Shown in pieces: positions 26,201 to 37,529 of a DNA stretch of 64,000 nt (position 1 is its first letter; every line of letters begins with the position of its first letter). The position numbers and the translations under genes were made by a program. The stretch is from assembly GCA_905331475.1 (NCBI GenBank), contig CAJNYU010000048.1, positions 160,671 to 224,670 on the forward strand. Direction: 5' to 3'. The notes beneath the pieces were generated by a model. It did no database searches. It was not told the origin of the DNA and worked only from the letters and a program-made list of their open reading frames with translations. This DNA comes from Rotaria socialis (lineage: Eukaryota; Rotifera; Eurotatoria; Philodinida; Philodinidae).

Positions 26201-26679
26201 ATTATGTCAATTAGTTTCCTCGGTAAAAATAACTCATGCGTATTGATAGATATTCCAAGCGAAATTTCAAACATGTGAAAAATAGTCAAAGAAATTTTCG
26301 AAATTCAGCTATTTGTAAATATTCTTTCGCATACCATACATGGCAAATTGCGTATCTGTTTCTCTTTTTATTTCCCATTCTTGTTCGCCAGCACTGTTGT
26401 ATATATGATCACCTTTTGCTACTGGAAGCATCGTCAATAAATAGGTCTTTTTACGAAATTTTGCATTTGGTTGTCGACTGCTTTTATTAACTGCTTTGAC
26501 TTGAACTAGCTGTCGAGATACCTTAAAGAAAATATTTGGTGTTTTTTTCTGTCTAAAAAAAAAAATTTTTCTCCTACCTGATTAATATCATTATGAGTAC
26601 TTGCAATTGAAAATGTTTCAATTGTTGATATGATTGAGCTTAGAAAAAGTATGTGGAAAAAATAGCGATAAAAATACAT
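23270..26679 (-). CDS. CNNM-type magnesium transporter (cyclin M / ACDP)
   Basis: CNNM proteins are membrane Mg2+ transporters or regulators of Mg2+ efflux. Eleven exons (26679-26578, 26521-26455, 26421-26335, 26100-25878, 25824-25346, 25081-24826, 24758-24595, 24537-24394, 24338-24201, 24140-23887, 23827-23270) join in phase to 823 aa. Order: signal peptide; extracellular region to about 160; DUF21 membrane domain about 165-320 with [29 protein letters not shown] and [15 protein letters not shown]; a CBS pair about 345-500 with [30 protein letters not shown] and [18 protein letters not shown]; a cyclic-nucleotide-binding-like domain about 550-690 with [19 protein letters not shown]; and a Ser/Thr-rich tail. 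This is the full eukaryotic CNNM architecture at a typical length. The start is the Met that opens a clean signal peptide; the open frame extends slightly further upstream without another ATG. Confidence 0.95.
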
Positions 26680-28321
26680 TATGAATCGAATTTTTCTTTT
26701 GTAACAGAAAATAATCAAGCTAAAAACAAAATATTAGTCACGCTAAACGCCTAATAATGACAATAAAAGATAAAATAAAGTCTAGTTATCACACAAGTGC
26801 ACGGAAGAAAATTAAATCAATGTAAATTAGAAAAAGATTGGTCTAGTATGAAAAGAAAAGAAAGTTTAAACGAGGAGAAATCACTGCAAAAAAGAGTGGG
26901 ATGTTAAATAATACTTATTATTGAATTAGTCATAAATTATTCTTCAGATCTTTTTTTTTTTTTATAGAAAAGCGATCACTAATAGTAATATTCCAGTCAA
27001 TATTGATTCCGACCAAGAACATAATGTAATACAAAATAAATAATTTTTTTCCGTCCGTATGTGACTTGCCGCAACAGTTTTGACTTGTTGAAAACAAAAT
27101 CTAAAATATATTTTTTATACAGAACAAATAACCAAACAAACAAACCAAGCATGAACTTTTCTATTATTATTGTTCTTATGTGCATGTTTTTTTTTCCATC
27201 AATGCTGTTACTTTAGTTTTCTTGATAGAAAATATTCAAATTTTTCTTTTTTTTCTTCTGTTCTCATTCCTTCTTATTTAACTAGTATCGACAAAGGAAC
27301 GATGTATAAAGGCGCGTTTAAACCACACACTATTTTCTACCGATCGAAAAGAGCCAGGGAAGCAAGTCACTCAAATGCATGCAAGAAGAAAAAAATTGTT
27401 AACTGCATGCAGGCATACAATATAGAATCATTTTTTTAAATAGATAACAAATATACATGCCGACTTGCCACAATTGATCACATTCAAACCAGTGTAAAAG
27501 AGAAAAGCGATGACCTTTATTTAAGAATTTCATTCAATGACCTTGCAATGAGAGTAAGAAAAAATAGTTCGCTAAAGCAAGTAGAAAAAAGTATCATGCG
27601 AATTAAATATACGCTTGAAGTGGTGCATAATGTGAACGTACTCAAACGTTACAAGGTCTTATAAATCAAGTGATAACCATCGGCTAAAAAGGAAGTCTAC
27701 ACAAAAAAAAAACATGGCCGCCGTATTTTTTACATATTGAGCTATGGGAACAGACAGCTGTGGACGAATGTTTTCTTTTTGTTTTTATAATTATTGTAAA
27801 TCAGAAAAAAACATCTGCTAGTTTTCAAGAGAACCTTTTAAGTTTGATTTGCAAAACTGAAAGAAATCAGAGAAAATTTATGAGAATAATATCTTATATA
27901 TTCATACGATGATAGAGAATCATAGTAAACTCATGGCTATTGAAGATATTGATGCAAATGAAACGGTAATAAATAAAGCATTGTTCCGAAACCTACGTTA
28001 TTCTGTTTTGGGCTTTCTCTTTTTTTCTATTTTCCGTATCATTATAATTGCTCCGTTCTTTTCTGTACATGGATTTTGGGTTTCTCTATAACACTGCTTG
28101 ACATATATACTGCACACAATTCAATAGAACATCATAGAGTGCGTAAATTAATGAATAATAAGTTCAGTATGAATCATTATCATCTGGTTGCAGTATTTTA
28201 CTATATAAAAATCAGACAAGATATTAATACAAGAAGAAAAATGGATGCATGCATTAGTTATTATATTTTCTTTTTAACAGAAAAAAATTACGCGTCCATT
28301 TTGTTCGTACGTTATCAATTG
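26680..28321. other. Intergenic DNA
   Basis: About 1.6 kb upstream of CNNM with no recognisable gene. A T-run and several A-runs are present. The frame at 27909-28091 (plus, 60 codons) is hydrophobic in its second half but has no family resemblance I can name. Confidence 0.45.
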
Positions 28322-28687
28322 AATCCACAGGTAGTAAGCCGGGGATGGCGTAGTGGTTCTATGCATCTGACTCTTAGTCAGATAGGAGATGGTTCGATTC
28401 CTTCCCCCGGCTCGGTGTCTTCGGAGTCAAGATATACGGTATCGGAAGAATAAACAAAAGGAAGAACAGCAATGCACGCCAACCGCGTCATCACTGCCTC
28501 GATTTCGATTTTCGTTCTATTCGTTTTCTCTTCCTTGTCATTCTTTCTCTGTTTGTTATCGTAGTCCTATCTGTTGACTTGTTTCGTAAGCGTCCGCAAA
28601 AAATTGTACAAAAATCACAAAAAAATGTATGGATGTCACGAATAAAATTCAGCGTAATTAAAAAAAAAAAAATCCACAGGTAGTAAG
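28322..28687 (+). mobile_element. tRNA-derived SINE with 17-bp target-site duplication
   Basis: Identical 17-mers AATCCACAGGTAGTAAG flank the unit at 28322-28338 and 28671-28687. Between them lie a tRNA-like head (28338-28412), a body of about 245 bp and an A-rich tail (A run to 28670). The head has a pairing acceptor stem (GCCGGGG with CCCCGGC), an anticodon arm reading TCTGA-CTCTTAG-TCAGA (anticodon CTT, Lys), an A box TGGCGTAGTGG (28346-28356) and a perfect B box GGTTCGATTCC (28391-28401). The T stem has a T-T mismatch, as in a decayed or SINE-adapted tRNA. TSD, Pol III boxes and A tail together indicate LINE-dependent retroposition. The identical TSD suggests a fairly recent insertion. 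Confidence 0.88.
28338..28412 (+). tRNA. tRNA-Lys(CTT)-like head of the SINE
   Basis: Folds as a cloverleaf with anticodon CTT in a seven-base loop, and carries both internal Pol III promoter boxes. Because it forms the 5' end of a retroposed unit with a TSD and has a mismatched T stem, I regard it as the promoter module of a SINE rather than a functional tRNA gene. A standalone scan would probably report it as a low-scoring tRNA. Confidence 0.55.
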
Positions 28688-30191
28688 TAGAGTGTGGGTG
28701 TATAACAGTAAATGAAAATAAAAAAAATAAAACGAAGAATTTTAGTGATATGTATGTACATAGATCATAAGTTATACTGTACTACAGAAGACATTTAGAA
28801 AAAAAAGCGTAATTGAATGTCTCTAGCACAATTGGATGAAATGAGCAAATTTTCATTTCAAAATCATTAGCTTACTGAAATATTTAACCCTTGAGAATAT
28901 TTGCTTCAATCGAACAGCATGTCTGATTTTGAATAATCTTCTTTAATGATTATATCGGTAACAATATTTGCCGGTTCTTCTTAAAAGTTAAATATACACC
29001 ACTCAAAACACAGCAACAAAGTGAGAAATATTCCTTAACTCGACAAAAATTTGATTGTTGTAAGTATTTTTACTTTAATAAATTCATTAGATTTAAAAGT
29101 ATTAGAAGAAAAAGGAATGCATAGAAAAGCTTGAAGTACCTATGCCGTTGATTACTCTAGCAAGTTCTCTATCAAAAATTTAGGGTGTGGGTGTAACGAT
29201 AAATATGGCCCTTCCTAGTTGATGTATTAAGACAAGCTGGATGGAGGTGGAGTAGCTTACCACCGCTCTTGGCAATGGTGTTTATTAGCTTGTTCACATA
29301 TCCAGAGTGTAACAACTTCATACATAGCACATTCACCCTATGTAGGAGAGAGATAGGAGAGAGACACGAGCGAGATACATTACAACAATGGAAAGAGAAC
29401 TGAAGGAGGAGGAAGAAGAATCATCGAAGCGTGTCATCAATATCGGCACAGATATCACATCAGATAGAGAAAGGAATTCTCTATCGATTCATATATAAAA
29501 AGTTTAGTTGTCATTTTACTTAATGCCGGGAACCAATCAAAAACTAGATACACCCAGAGGCAAAGTTTTAGTCCAAAAATTTGTCTTGTGGTGTCTATAA
29601 CTTGGACTGGGAATGTCCAGTAAAGATGAAAATTGGAGGATCTACGTAAAAAAATGTGCTCAATAAAATGAACCCATTGAATCAAAAAAAGTGAGAGTCA
29701 CGACCCCCCCCCACCCCCTTAAATCCATGCCCATACCCTCAAGATCAAATCTGAAACCGGTTGACTCCCATTTTTTTCGAATTCTCTGGTTTTGCATGGA
29801 ACGTCTCTTAATGTTTCAAGCATTCTCTTATTTTTATTCTTGTGTTATTCTGTTATTTCTAACGTTCCGACAAGTAATTACGTAAAGTGCTAGTCAAGCA
29901 ATATTAAACTATATACGACGAGAGAGTGATAAAGTCAAATTAATTTGGATCTAACTAACTTGCACATACAGGGTTTTCACTTTTCATTTCATTTTGGCTT
30001 GTAATTAGGTTTTTATTAGCATCATCCATTCTGATGACAGAAAGGAACTTAATAGAATATGTTCAAATCATGATACGAAACGACAATTATTTTTTGTTTT
30101 ATAAGTAACGTCAAAAGCTAGCGTTTGAGATCGTTTCTGCGACTATGATGACTATCGGTTGAATACGCCTTCGAAGGTAGAATGAAATCTG
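28688..30191. other. Intergenic DNA
   Basis: No gene recognised. Two similar stretches, GTGTGGGTGTATAACAGTAAA (28692) and GTGTGGGTGTAACGATAAA (29185), lie about 490 bp apart in the same orientation. A purine-rich, GAGA-containing patch is at 29345-29430. C-rich runs occur at 29704-29718. Confidence 0.4.
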
Positions 30192-30715
30192 TCATTCAAC
30201 CTTGACTAAAATGGGCACGGCAAGTTTCAATACAACAGTCAATCCTCCAGAAATACCTATAGAATAGTTGTGAGCACATATGCTATCGTATCTCGTGTTA
30301 ATTGAAAAAGTGCATGTAAGAGGAGCACACGCTGTATAATAATAATCATAAGTCATATGTGCCTCCCACTGTTCAATTAGAAGATTATCGATTAAAGATT
30401 GAACCTTAACATCTGGAGATGAGAGCGTTGAATCAAGAGCACGAAAGGCTATATCCGACGTAGAAATAATTGGCTTGATTTGGTCGATGCATGCTACATT
30501 ATAGAGACATTCGCGAGTAGATTGAAGAAGAGTTTCGATTGAATAGCATCCCACTCGAAAACCAACAACAATTCATCCATCTATACCAGTCGACATTGAG
30601 CAACTTGAACTAATCTCACAAAGAACACTATCCTTACCATATGAACGTGGAAGTACAGAAAACTCTATATCTCCTATAATCCGATCTAGTACATAAGGTT
30701 CAAGTACCCAATTCA
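30192..30715 (-). pseudogene. Broken gene of unknown membrane-associated family
   Basis: An acceptor at 30716 is followed by a frame reading NWVLEPYVLDRIIGDIEF, which is halted by TGA at 30573-30575. After three untranslated codons the same frame continues with VGFRVGCYSIETLLQSTREC, SLIDNLLIEQWEAHMTY and a hydrophobic C-terminal segment ISGGLTVVLKLAVPILVKV. The protein character is continuous across the stop and no frame shift is needed, so this is one gene with a nonsense codon. I do not recognise a named domain; Cys-rich proteins of this pattern ending in one membrane helix seem familiar from bdelloid proteomes, but that is memory only. The 5' exons were not found, so it is probably a truncated copy. 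Confidence 0.55.
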
Positions 30716-31984
30716 CTGACAAAAAAAACGTCGAATGATAAACGTTGAAAGTGTTTATGAATATGCAGCGTATGATATACCGTTTTCTACCGTTTAGCAG
30801 CATGCGATAAACCCTTTTATCTACTCATCAAAAGACGAAATAAAAAGGTTTATCATAGCGTTTATACGACTGAACAACTTTAAAACGGGTGTATTGTACG
30901 TTACATTTTCATGAACTCTATCGAAGGTGTTAGAGAGTACTCTAACAAGTTATTTATTTATCTATTCTTATACATTCTTGTTTCGTCTTTATACGTTATG
31001 TATTTCTTATATGTGCAATCCAACCCGAGATGCACATACGTCAACCGCTCTTTTTCATTCTTTCTTTCTTTTCTCTTTCTGCATATCTCTCTATTGTGTC
31101 TTCTTTCCTCTCGTGCGTGACGACATAAATAATGGCATCGTTTCTTCGACTGGAATTAAAGTGCATTTATAGAATGATGCATCATCATCTTTATATACAA
31201 AATAGTCTAGTCGAATAAACAAATGCCTTTTCTTGCTTTGTTCCTTTTTTCTCTCTCTCTCTCTTGTGTGTGTGTGTGTGGGTGTGTGGGTTGTATACTA
31301 TAAATAGGAAAAAAACGAACAATAAAGAAAAGATTCAAATTCAGATTAGGAATCGAATATAGGAAATTTGTTGTTGATTGGTTAAATAGAAACATAAATT
31401 TCTATTTTGTGAATTGATTTAAGTTACAGCGGGGCCTCTGTAACACTTTCTATCTCAATTTTTTCAATATCTTCATATTAAACACAAAAATGCATGTTTA
31501 TCCTTCCTCATTTTTGCTGTCATTATTATCTACACTGCTATATTGTAAAAATCAAACACATGGCTAATGTAAAAATATCGATGATCGAATAAGACTACTT
31601 ACCAGTCGATATCAAAATGCTTATTCTTTAATGCGAGTCTGCACGAGGTATTACTTTGTGTATATAGGCGTTACATATTTTTTCTGTTTTTCTAACATAA
31701 AATGTTTACCTGCGTCAATGAAGTGTGACTCTAATTTTGCTACTTCTTATTTTCGCATATCAAAACATTGTTTCATGTACGCCGCAAGGTTACCAAACAC
31801 GTGATCAATGTTTTTCTTTCGGTTGTGACCAGTGCAAAAAAAAACGATGGGCATCTTACTATTTCTTTTCATCAAGTTAGCGCGTGGGTGGCTGTATAAA
31901 ATAGCATTAACCAGGCCCAGACCCTCACACCGAAACCCTAAGAAACCATTTTTGACGCCAAGGCAAAATAATCAACCCCTATGG
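30716..31984. other. Intergenic DNA with CT/GT microsatellite
   Basis: No gene recognised. A composite CT then GT tract at about 31249-31290 is followed by GGGTGTGTGGG. The plus-strand frames at 30911-31172 are T-rich and overlap each other, typical of random open frames. Confidence 0.45.
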
Positions 31985-32600
31985 GTAGAGTACTAAACCT
32001 TTTCGATCAAACGATAGTACAATCAATCTCTGTACGTAGAATGATAAATCCTTTCAACAAAAGAGAAGTAGGATCAACCCTCAATCGACGATGAAACTAT
32101 CCCTTGAGATACGAAGGTAGATAAGTCGATATTTGTCAGTAGAATAAAAACAACCTGTCAATTAAGAGGCATAGAATCGAGCATTCACGTACAGTGCTAA
32201 ACCCTTTTTGTTAAGATGTAGATGAATCAACTGTTGAACGCGGAATACTAAGCCTTTAGCAGGAAATGGTAGCAGATTCTACCCTTGGGCGTAGCATAAT
32301 GAACTGTTTCTGAGAAACGGTAGCTTACTCTACCCAGAAAGGCAGTGATGTACTCTTTTAACGAAAAGTAAAATAATAAACCCGATAACGAAGAATAAAA
32401 TACCCCTACCGTGAAAGCGAACAACAATCTACTATTATCCGATGAAGGATATACTCTTATCTTAAAATCGTAGAATAATGAATCATTATGTACCCATCAT
32501 ATACCCCTTGAGTTTTCATAAACCCATAGCGTCATAAGCCCTTCGACTAATAAACGCTAAAAGGGTTCATCACATCGGAATAAACCCTTCAAAGATTTAA
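31985..32600. repeat. Diverged minisatellite, ~51-bp period
   Basis: A recurring landmark (variants of TAAACCCTTT or TACYCCT, followed by AACAAAAG or GAACGTAGAAT-type sequence) starts near 31995, 32046, 32094, 32148, 32199, 32250, 32301, 32351, 32400, 32451, 32501 and 32550. The spacings are 48-54, averaging about 51 bp. The units are strongly diverged but the phase is kept for about twelve copies. There is no coding frame through the array. Confidence 0.65.
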
Positions 32601-32639
32601 TGATGACTTTTTTAATTGCAGGGGTAGACGATTACTCGG

Positions 32640-32790
32640 ATTTTTTTTATCAGTGTAGTAGAAGGACTAAAGGAAGGAAAGGGGCTAAAGGTAGTAAAGG
32701 AACGAACGGAAGCAAAATGGCTCAAGGGACTAAGGGGAGTAATAGGGCTAAAGGGATTAAAGGGATCTAAAGGATAATGAGGGTTTATAT
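32640..32790 (+). repeat. G-rich short repeat with quadruplex pattern
   Basis: Runs of GGG or GG alternate with CTAAA, ATTAAA and AGTAATA. From 32726 to 32764 five runs of at least three G are separated by loops of 5-7 bases, which meets the usual G-quadruplex pattern on this strand. The tract directly follows the 51-bp minisatellite. Confidence 0.6.
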
Positions 32791-33184
32791 TTGTAAAGAA
32801 AAGTTAGACCACGATAACTTTAATTTCTTATGGACCCATCATAGAAAAAACTTTTCAGTACAGTCCGGCTCGGGCTAAAATGTAGAACTTGCATATTACA
32901 AATCACTTAGAAACTGACCACATAGAGCATTTTTTTTTTTTAGATAGAATGAGCTTCATAGTTGTTTTTGGAATACGATGGAGAAAAAAATAAAAATACC
33001 TGAATAAGTGAAAACGCAGAATTTCTTTCATTTAAATAACTTTTTAATATTTCTGAAATTTTCTAACTAGAAAACGCCTACAGATAAGTTACAGTTCGAT
33101 AAAGTTTTATTTTTTGAAGCTGTTGGTATACAAGAATATTGATAAGAAATATGAAATATTTCTTTTTTTGATCTTGAAGTAAAA

Positions 33185-33340
33185 TACCCAGGTTAAAAGC
33201 CCACGATCGTATATATACGATCGTGGGGTTCGTGTCGTATACGACACGACGACTTACGGTCGTAATTCTAGGGTCAAGTAATACGACGAAATACGATCGT
33301 ATACGATCGTTTACGACCGACGTAACGTTCATCCTGGGTA
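33185..33340. mobile_element. MITE-like element packed with ACGATCGT palindromes
   Basis: About 156 bp bounded by TACCCAGG and its complement CCTGGGTA. Inside lie a perfect 28-bp palindrome at 33200-33227 (half-site CCCACGATCGTATA), a perfect 20-bp palindrome around GTGTCGTATACGACAC and another 18-bp one of half-site ACGATCGTA. The ends are TA...TA, as for TA-targeting elements. CpG is abundant here although the surrounding DNA is AT-rich. No ORF of its own. Confidence 0.6.
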
Positions 33341-36300
33341 AATATGAAATCAATTTTACACTTAAACATTGTTTTACTATTAGTAAATAGAATATATTAC
33401 TACCGTAAATTGTTTTTGTTCCCTCGCTTGTAGTATGATAAAATGTTTAAAAAAGTTTCCCTAAACGAATTTTTATTTTCGTTTATATTTTATTTCAAAT
33501 AATATCTCTCTTATAATGATTGAATTATATCTTTATTTTTATACAGAAACACAGAAAATCATCTTTGAAAACAAAGTTTAATTTCGCAAGATATAAAAAA
33601 AATACGCTGAACCTATGTGTGGTTTTGGAAGATTATTTTTAAAAATTCATCAGTTAGTTTGAAAATATGTTCAAGATTCTTCTTCTAATGATGATTAACA
33701 ATTTACTGATGTGATTATAGTTAATTTAGTTAAATATTTTTGAAACAATTAAATGCTATTTCGATTTCAAGTTGATTGTAATGATTATAATAGTAACGAT
33801 AGTTTTTGTTTGTTACTGAATTATAAATCCTAATTTATAATTTTTCTACGATGTAGAATTCAAGAACTCTTAGGAAATCTAAGAAATCTCAAGCAGAAAA
33901 CTGTCGTCCAGGCAAAAATTATTTTCTTTTCATTCTGTTTATGTAAGACGATCAAAGATATGCACGTACATGTCCATGTTTCCGTTCTAAACATATATCG
34001 AGATATTCAATACCTATGACTAGAAATAAAGAAAAGACGCCTTTCAATATTGCTTTCTATCATTTCTATCAATAAATGTAAATTCTTTGCCCCCGTTTTA
34101 ACTCGCTTTTCCTTTGCCATATTTCTGTCGAAGAAAGCAACATTTGGACTGAATAATATTTCTTCACACGCCCTGGATAAAACAGCGCAACATGTAAGAA
34201 ATAAAAAATATACACCATCCTTAACTTGAACCAAACGAAAGCTTTTTTAATAGCACTCGTAACCATAATATATGCATCACAAAGTCTTCAAATGAAGGAA
34301 TTTTCTTATTCCATAAAACTGCATTACTCCACTGACAGCTAATACTACAATCATGACAATCACCAACTGCATATTTTCCGCTTCAAGACATCCGTAACCT
34401 CCGAAATTATTTCGCACTCACCCACGATTTTTCTCAAGAATGCTTCCATTTTCACTTACAAAATCACAATCTCAGCATAAGATTAACTGTTAGATTCCAC
34501 ACATGACTATCAAAACAACTTTTCACCATGCAACACGATATACAGTAGACACTGTTTCTCCTTGAGAAATTCCCTTTATAGTGAAAAATATATAAATCTT
34601 TCCAGTAGATAATTTATCGATTTCTCCTTGGCTTTGTTAGGGGTAAAGTATTTCTGCTGGTTATTGCACCATTTCAAGATTTTATGGGATGTTGTCCATC
34701 CCTCTTAGTACTGATGGGATCACATTTTATTCGATTATTCATATCATCAATTCGATCGATTACACATATAGAGCACGTTGAAATACTCGACCATTAGAAA
34801 GAACAAAAAGAAATGAAAGATAAGGAGAAATATCAAGAACACCATAGCAAGAACAAAGAACAAGGACGATGTTTATGATTAAAGGATTTAGTACAAGAGC
34901 GCTAAGCATCCCTCATACAATGCGCAGCAATGGGACTGCTATACTCAGTGTAAAATTTCAACCACTAACTCTCAACTTTTACAGATCTATGTTGACATGG
35001 CTGTGAAATTGAGCGAGATGCTTGTGTGTGTAGAAAAATTTGAAACTCAAGTTTGAAATTTACAGATGAGACAATAATGTCACTTGATATATATATATAT
35101 ATATACGTAAATATATAGCCAGACACTGAATTAGTAAAAGCTGTCCTCTTCCAGATAAAAGAGAAGAGAAACGTACGTATAACAGTGAGTAATAAATTGT
35201 ATACACGAGATACATTCAAGCCAAGTATTTTTTAGGTAAGATTATTCGTATTTTATTTTTGTTAATCAAGCATGTTCAATAGTATATAGTATTTTGTTTA
35301 TAATAAGCTTTAATCTTTACACTTTTATATATCATGTAATCAATTTCTTCTGAGAAATTCTACTTTTCTGAAATTGTATTCTTATTTTTAAAATCGTTTA
35401 ATCCAAAGGTGATTAATTCACTAAAAGTTTTCTCTTGTTTTTATCAAACGCGTTCAAGTGTGAGCATGCTTTCATAATATACTACTTCTGAACATCATCA
35501 ATTATTGTGTATCGGATAATTCTATAAAAAATCGACCACTCGTAGAAAGGGAATAGCCGATTTCGATAATAATTTCAAGGTTAGTAGAGCTCTCAATTCT
35601 AAGAGTTTCGATAAAACTGTTCATAAATAGTTTTCAATATATTTTCACGCTAAAGCAACGTTGCAAATGAATTTCAAGAATACACTCAGATTCCCCTTGG
35701 AAAAGCACATCTACTCATACTAATTATAGTCAATTCGCAACAGAAAAGTCTGACATATAAAAGCTGCTATATCGAATTCGACAGAGCTTCACTTACTCTA
35801 CAGTTCTGATAATACAGAATATCTAATGTTTAAAAACAAATATCCGATCAATATCATGAAGTACATGCAGTCATTGAAGTAAATTTCCAAAGATCAAGTT
35901 CATTAAAATATCGTAACTAAATTCGATGTATTGTATCTTGCAAAGGAAATACTTCCACTCCTTCTGGCTAAAACTATTTAAACAGAAAAGGGTTTGCTCC
36001 ATGCTGAGACATTGGAATCTCTTTAAGAGCACTATCACCTGGTAATGCATACTAATAACATTGATATCACATGAATGGAATGATCGTTCGCCGTGAAGCT
36101 TCCACTGTGAATGTACACCAGTTTGACATACCTGTGATAAAAAAAAACATCAGCGCAATAGAGTGAACTATTGATGAGTTGATCAGTATTACTGTATCAA
36201 GTCAAAAAATAGACTATTTCCGATGTTTCTTGCACAGTTATATCTAATGAAAGAATACATTTAGGTATTTAAAGCTATCTCAATACTGAGATATCAAAAG

Positions 36301-36464
36301 GTGCTAACAACGTACTAATTTTCAATTATCCTCTGGACTCCTCTCGTTTAGTAGATCTTACATAAAATTATCATTTTTCAAAAACATAATTGGTTTTCAT
36401 CAAACTAATGATTTTTGGAGCTTCCGTTACTCCAAATAACGGGATTTCCATAGGTTAGACTAGG
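33341..36464. other. Intergenic, AT-rich, no gene seen
   Basis: About 3.1 kb without a supportable gene on either strand. A TA run lies at about 35086-35105. Frames at 34007-34266 and 34965-35219 on the minus strand have no splice logic or similarity I can name. Confidence 0.45.
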
Positions 36465-36860
36465 ATGATTTGAAAGAATGCAAAACACAGTACCAAGTTA
36501 CGCTGTTAAACAGTCTCGTCAAATTGATCGGAAATACTGGAAATTACTCATTGTTATATATCAGCTGCAAAAGGTTTTTGACAAATTCATGGAGAAGCAT
36601 AGCGCACCTGAAATTCTTACGTAATTTAAATCAACCGGTGAAATTCCATTACCTCTAACAAAAGTATCCTCTGAAAATGAAACAGAACTTTTGAAAAATT
36701 CCACTAATGAAGTACATGATTTTTGAAGAAAATTTTCACAGCTGATGTGTGAAAATGAGCGATTTCCAGTATTTCCGATCAGTTTCGTGAGACTGTTTAA
36801 GAATGCCTCTTGCCGATTCATGTGTAATTTTGTATTGTGTTTTGCGCTCTTTCAAATCAT
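36465..36860. repeat. Imperfect inverted repeat, arms ~125 bp
   Basis: The left arm (about 36465-36590) and right arm (about 36735-36860) are reverse complements with substitutions. Both start from ATGATTTGAAAGA and contain GATCGGAAATACTGGAAAT. Both arms translate, outward to inward, to similar peptides containing SL(V/T)KLIGNTGN and (Y/H)ISC. The spacer of about 145 bp is unrelated. This could be a foldback element or two head-to-head fragments of one decayed coding element. Confidence 0.65.
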
Positions 36861-37529
36861 ACTTGTGTAACTTGCAGCAATGGGCAACTCCAATTCAACG
36901 TTGATACCACCAAGTTGAATATACGTGAAATATCAGTTCAATAAATAAATCAAGATTACATTTAATAAATATTAGTTCAGATAACATATCTTTTGAAAAT
37001 CGACTGCGATACGGTCTCATCAATAATCTATTTTATGAGAAAATCCGCTCAGCAGGAGTTGATGCTCAAGCAGACAAACTTTCCCAAACACACGTGTAAA
37101 CACCGTAAAGTAGCCTTTTCTGAATGTTTAAACGCGTGTGGCAAAAAGTGGTCGCGTAAACGCCGTAAATCCTCAATTATTATGCGTGTAGCCGCCCACT
37201 TTATCTGTATTAAATCTTTAAAGCCGTGTAGACGCAATGGAACTCAATTTTATCACCGTGTAAACGCACAAAAAAAATCCCACACGCGTCTAAACCATCA
37301 GAGACTATGAATTTCTCGCGTTTCCCGATACCATATTCCTTATCATTCTTTCATTGATCATTAGTGGCCGCGTTAACGCTGCAAACATAAGTAAAGTCAG
37401 CGTTTTTCCGCGTAATATATATGCCATTTTTAAATTTCTAATTTGAAGCGTTTAAACGGCAGATTCACAGCTATTTATGAACATACTGCGTTCAAAAAAT
37501 GTCAACGTGTCTTTTGCTTTAAACATCGA
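36861..37529. repeat. Region with recurrent GTAAACGC-like motifs
   Basis: Between about 37090 and 37460 variants of GTGTAAACGC, GCGTAAACGCCGTAAA, GTGTAGACGC and GCGTTTAAACGG recur on both strands at irregular spacing. A 105-codon frame crosses it, but its Arg/Lys/Cys composition follows from the repeated motif, so I do not call it a gene. Confidence 0.4.

Noticed and set aside
28338-28412. Functional nuclear tRNA-Lys gene
   Set aside because: Flanked within a retroposed unit by a 17-bp duplication and A tail, with a T-stem mismatch; better explained as the SINE promoter head.
28689-29205. TGTGGGTGT stretches as interstitial telomere repeats
   Set aside because: A TGTGGG-type telomere repeat is recalled for bdelloids, but each site here has only one and a half units, which chance can explain.
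36993-37310. 105-codon plus-strand frame, Arg/Lys/Cys-rich
   Set aside because: Its composition follows from the repeated GTAAACGC-type motif; no homology or gene structure.
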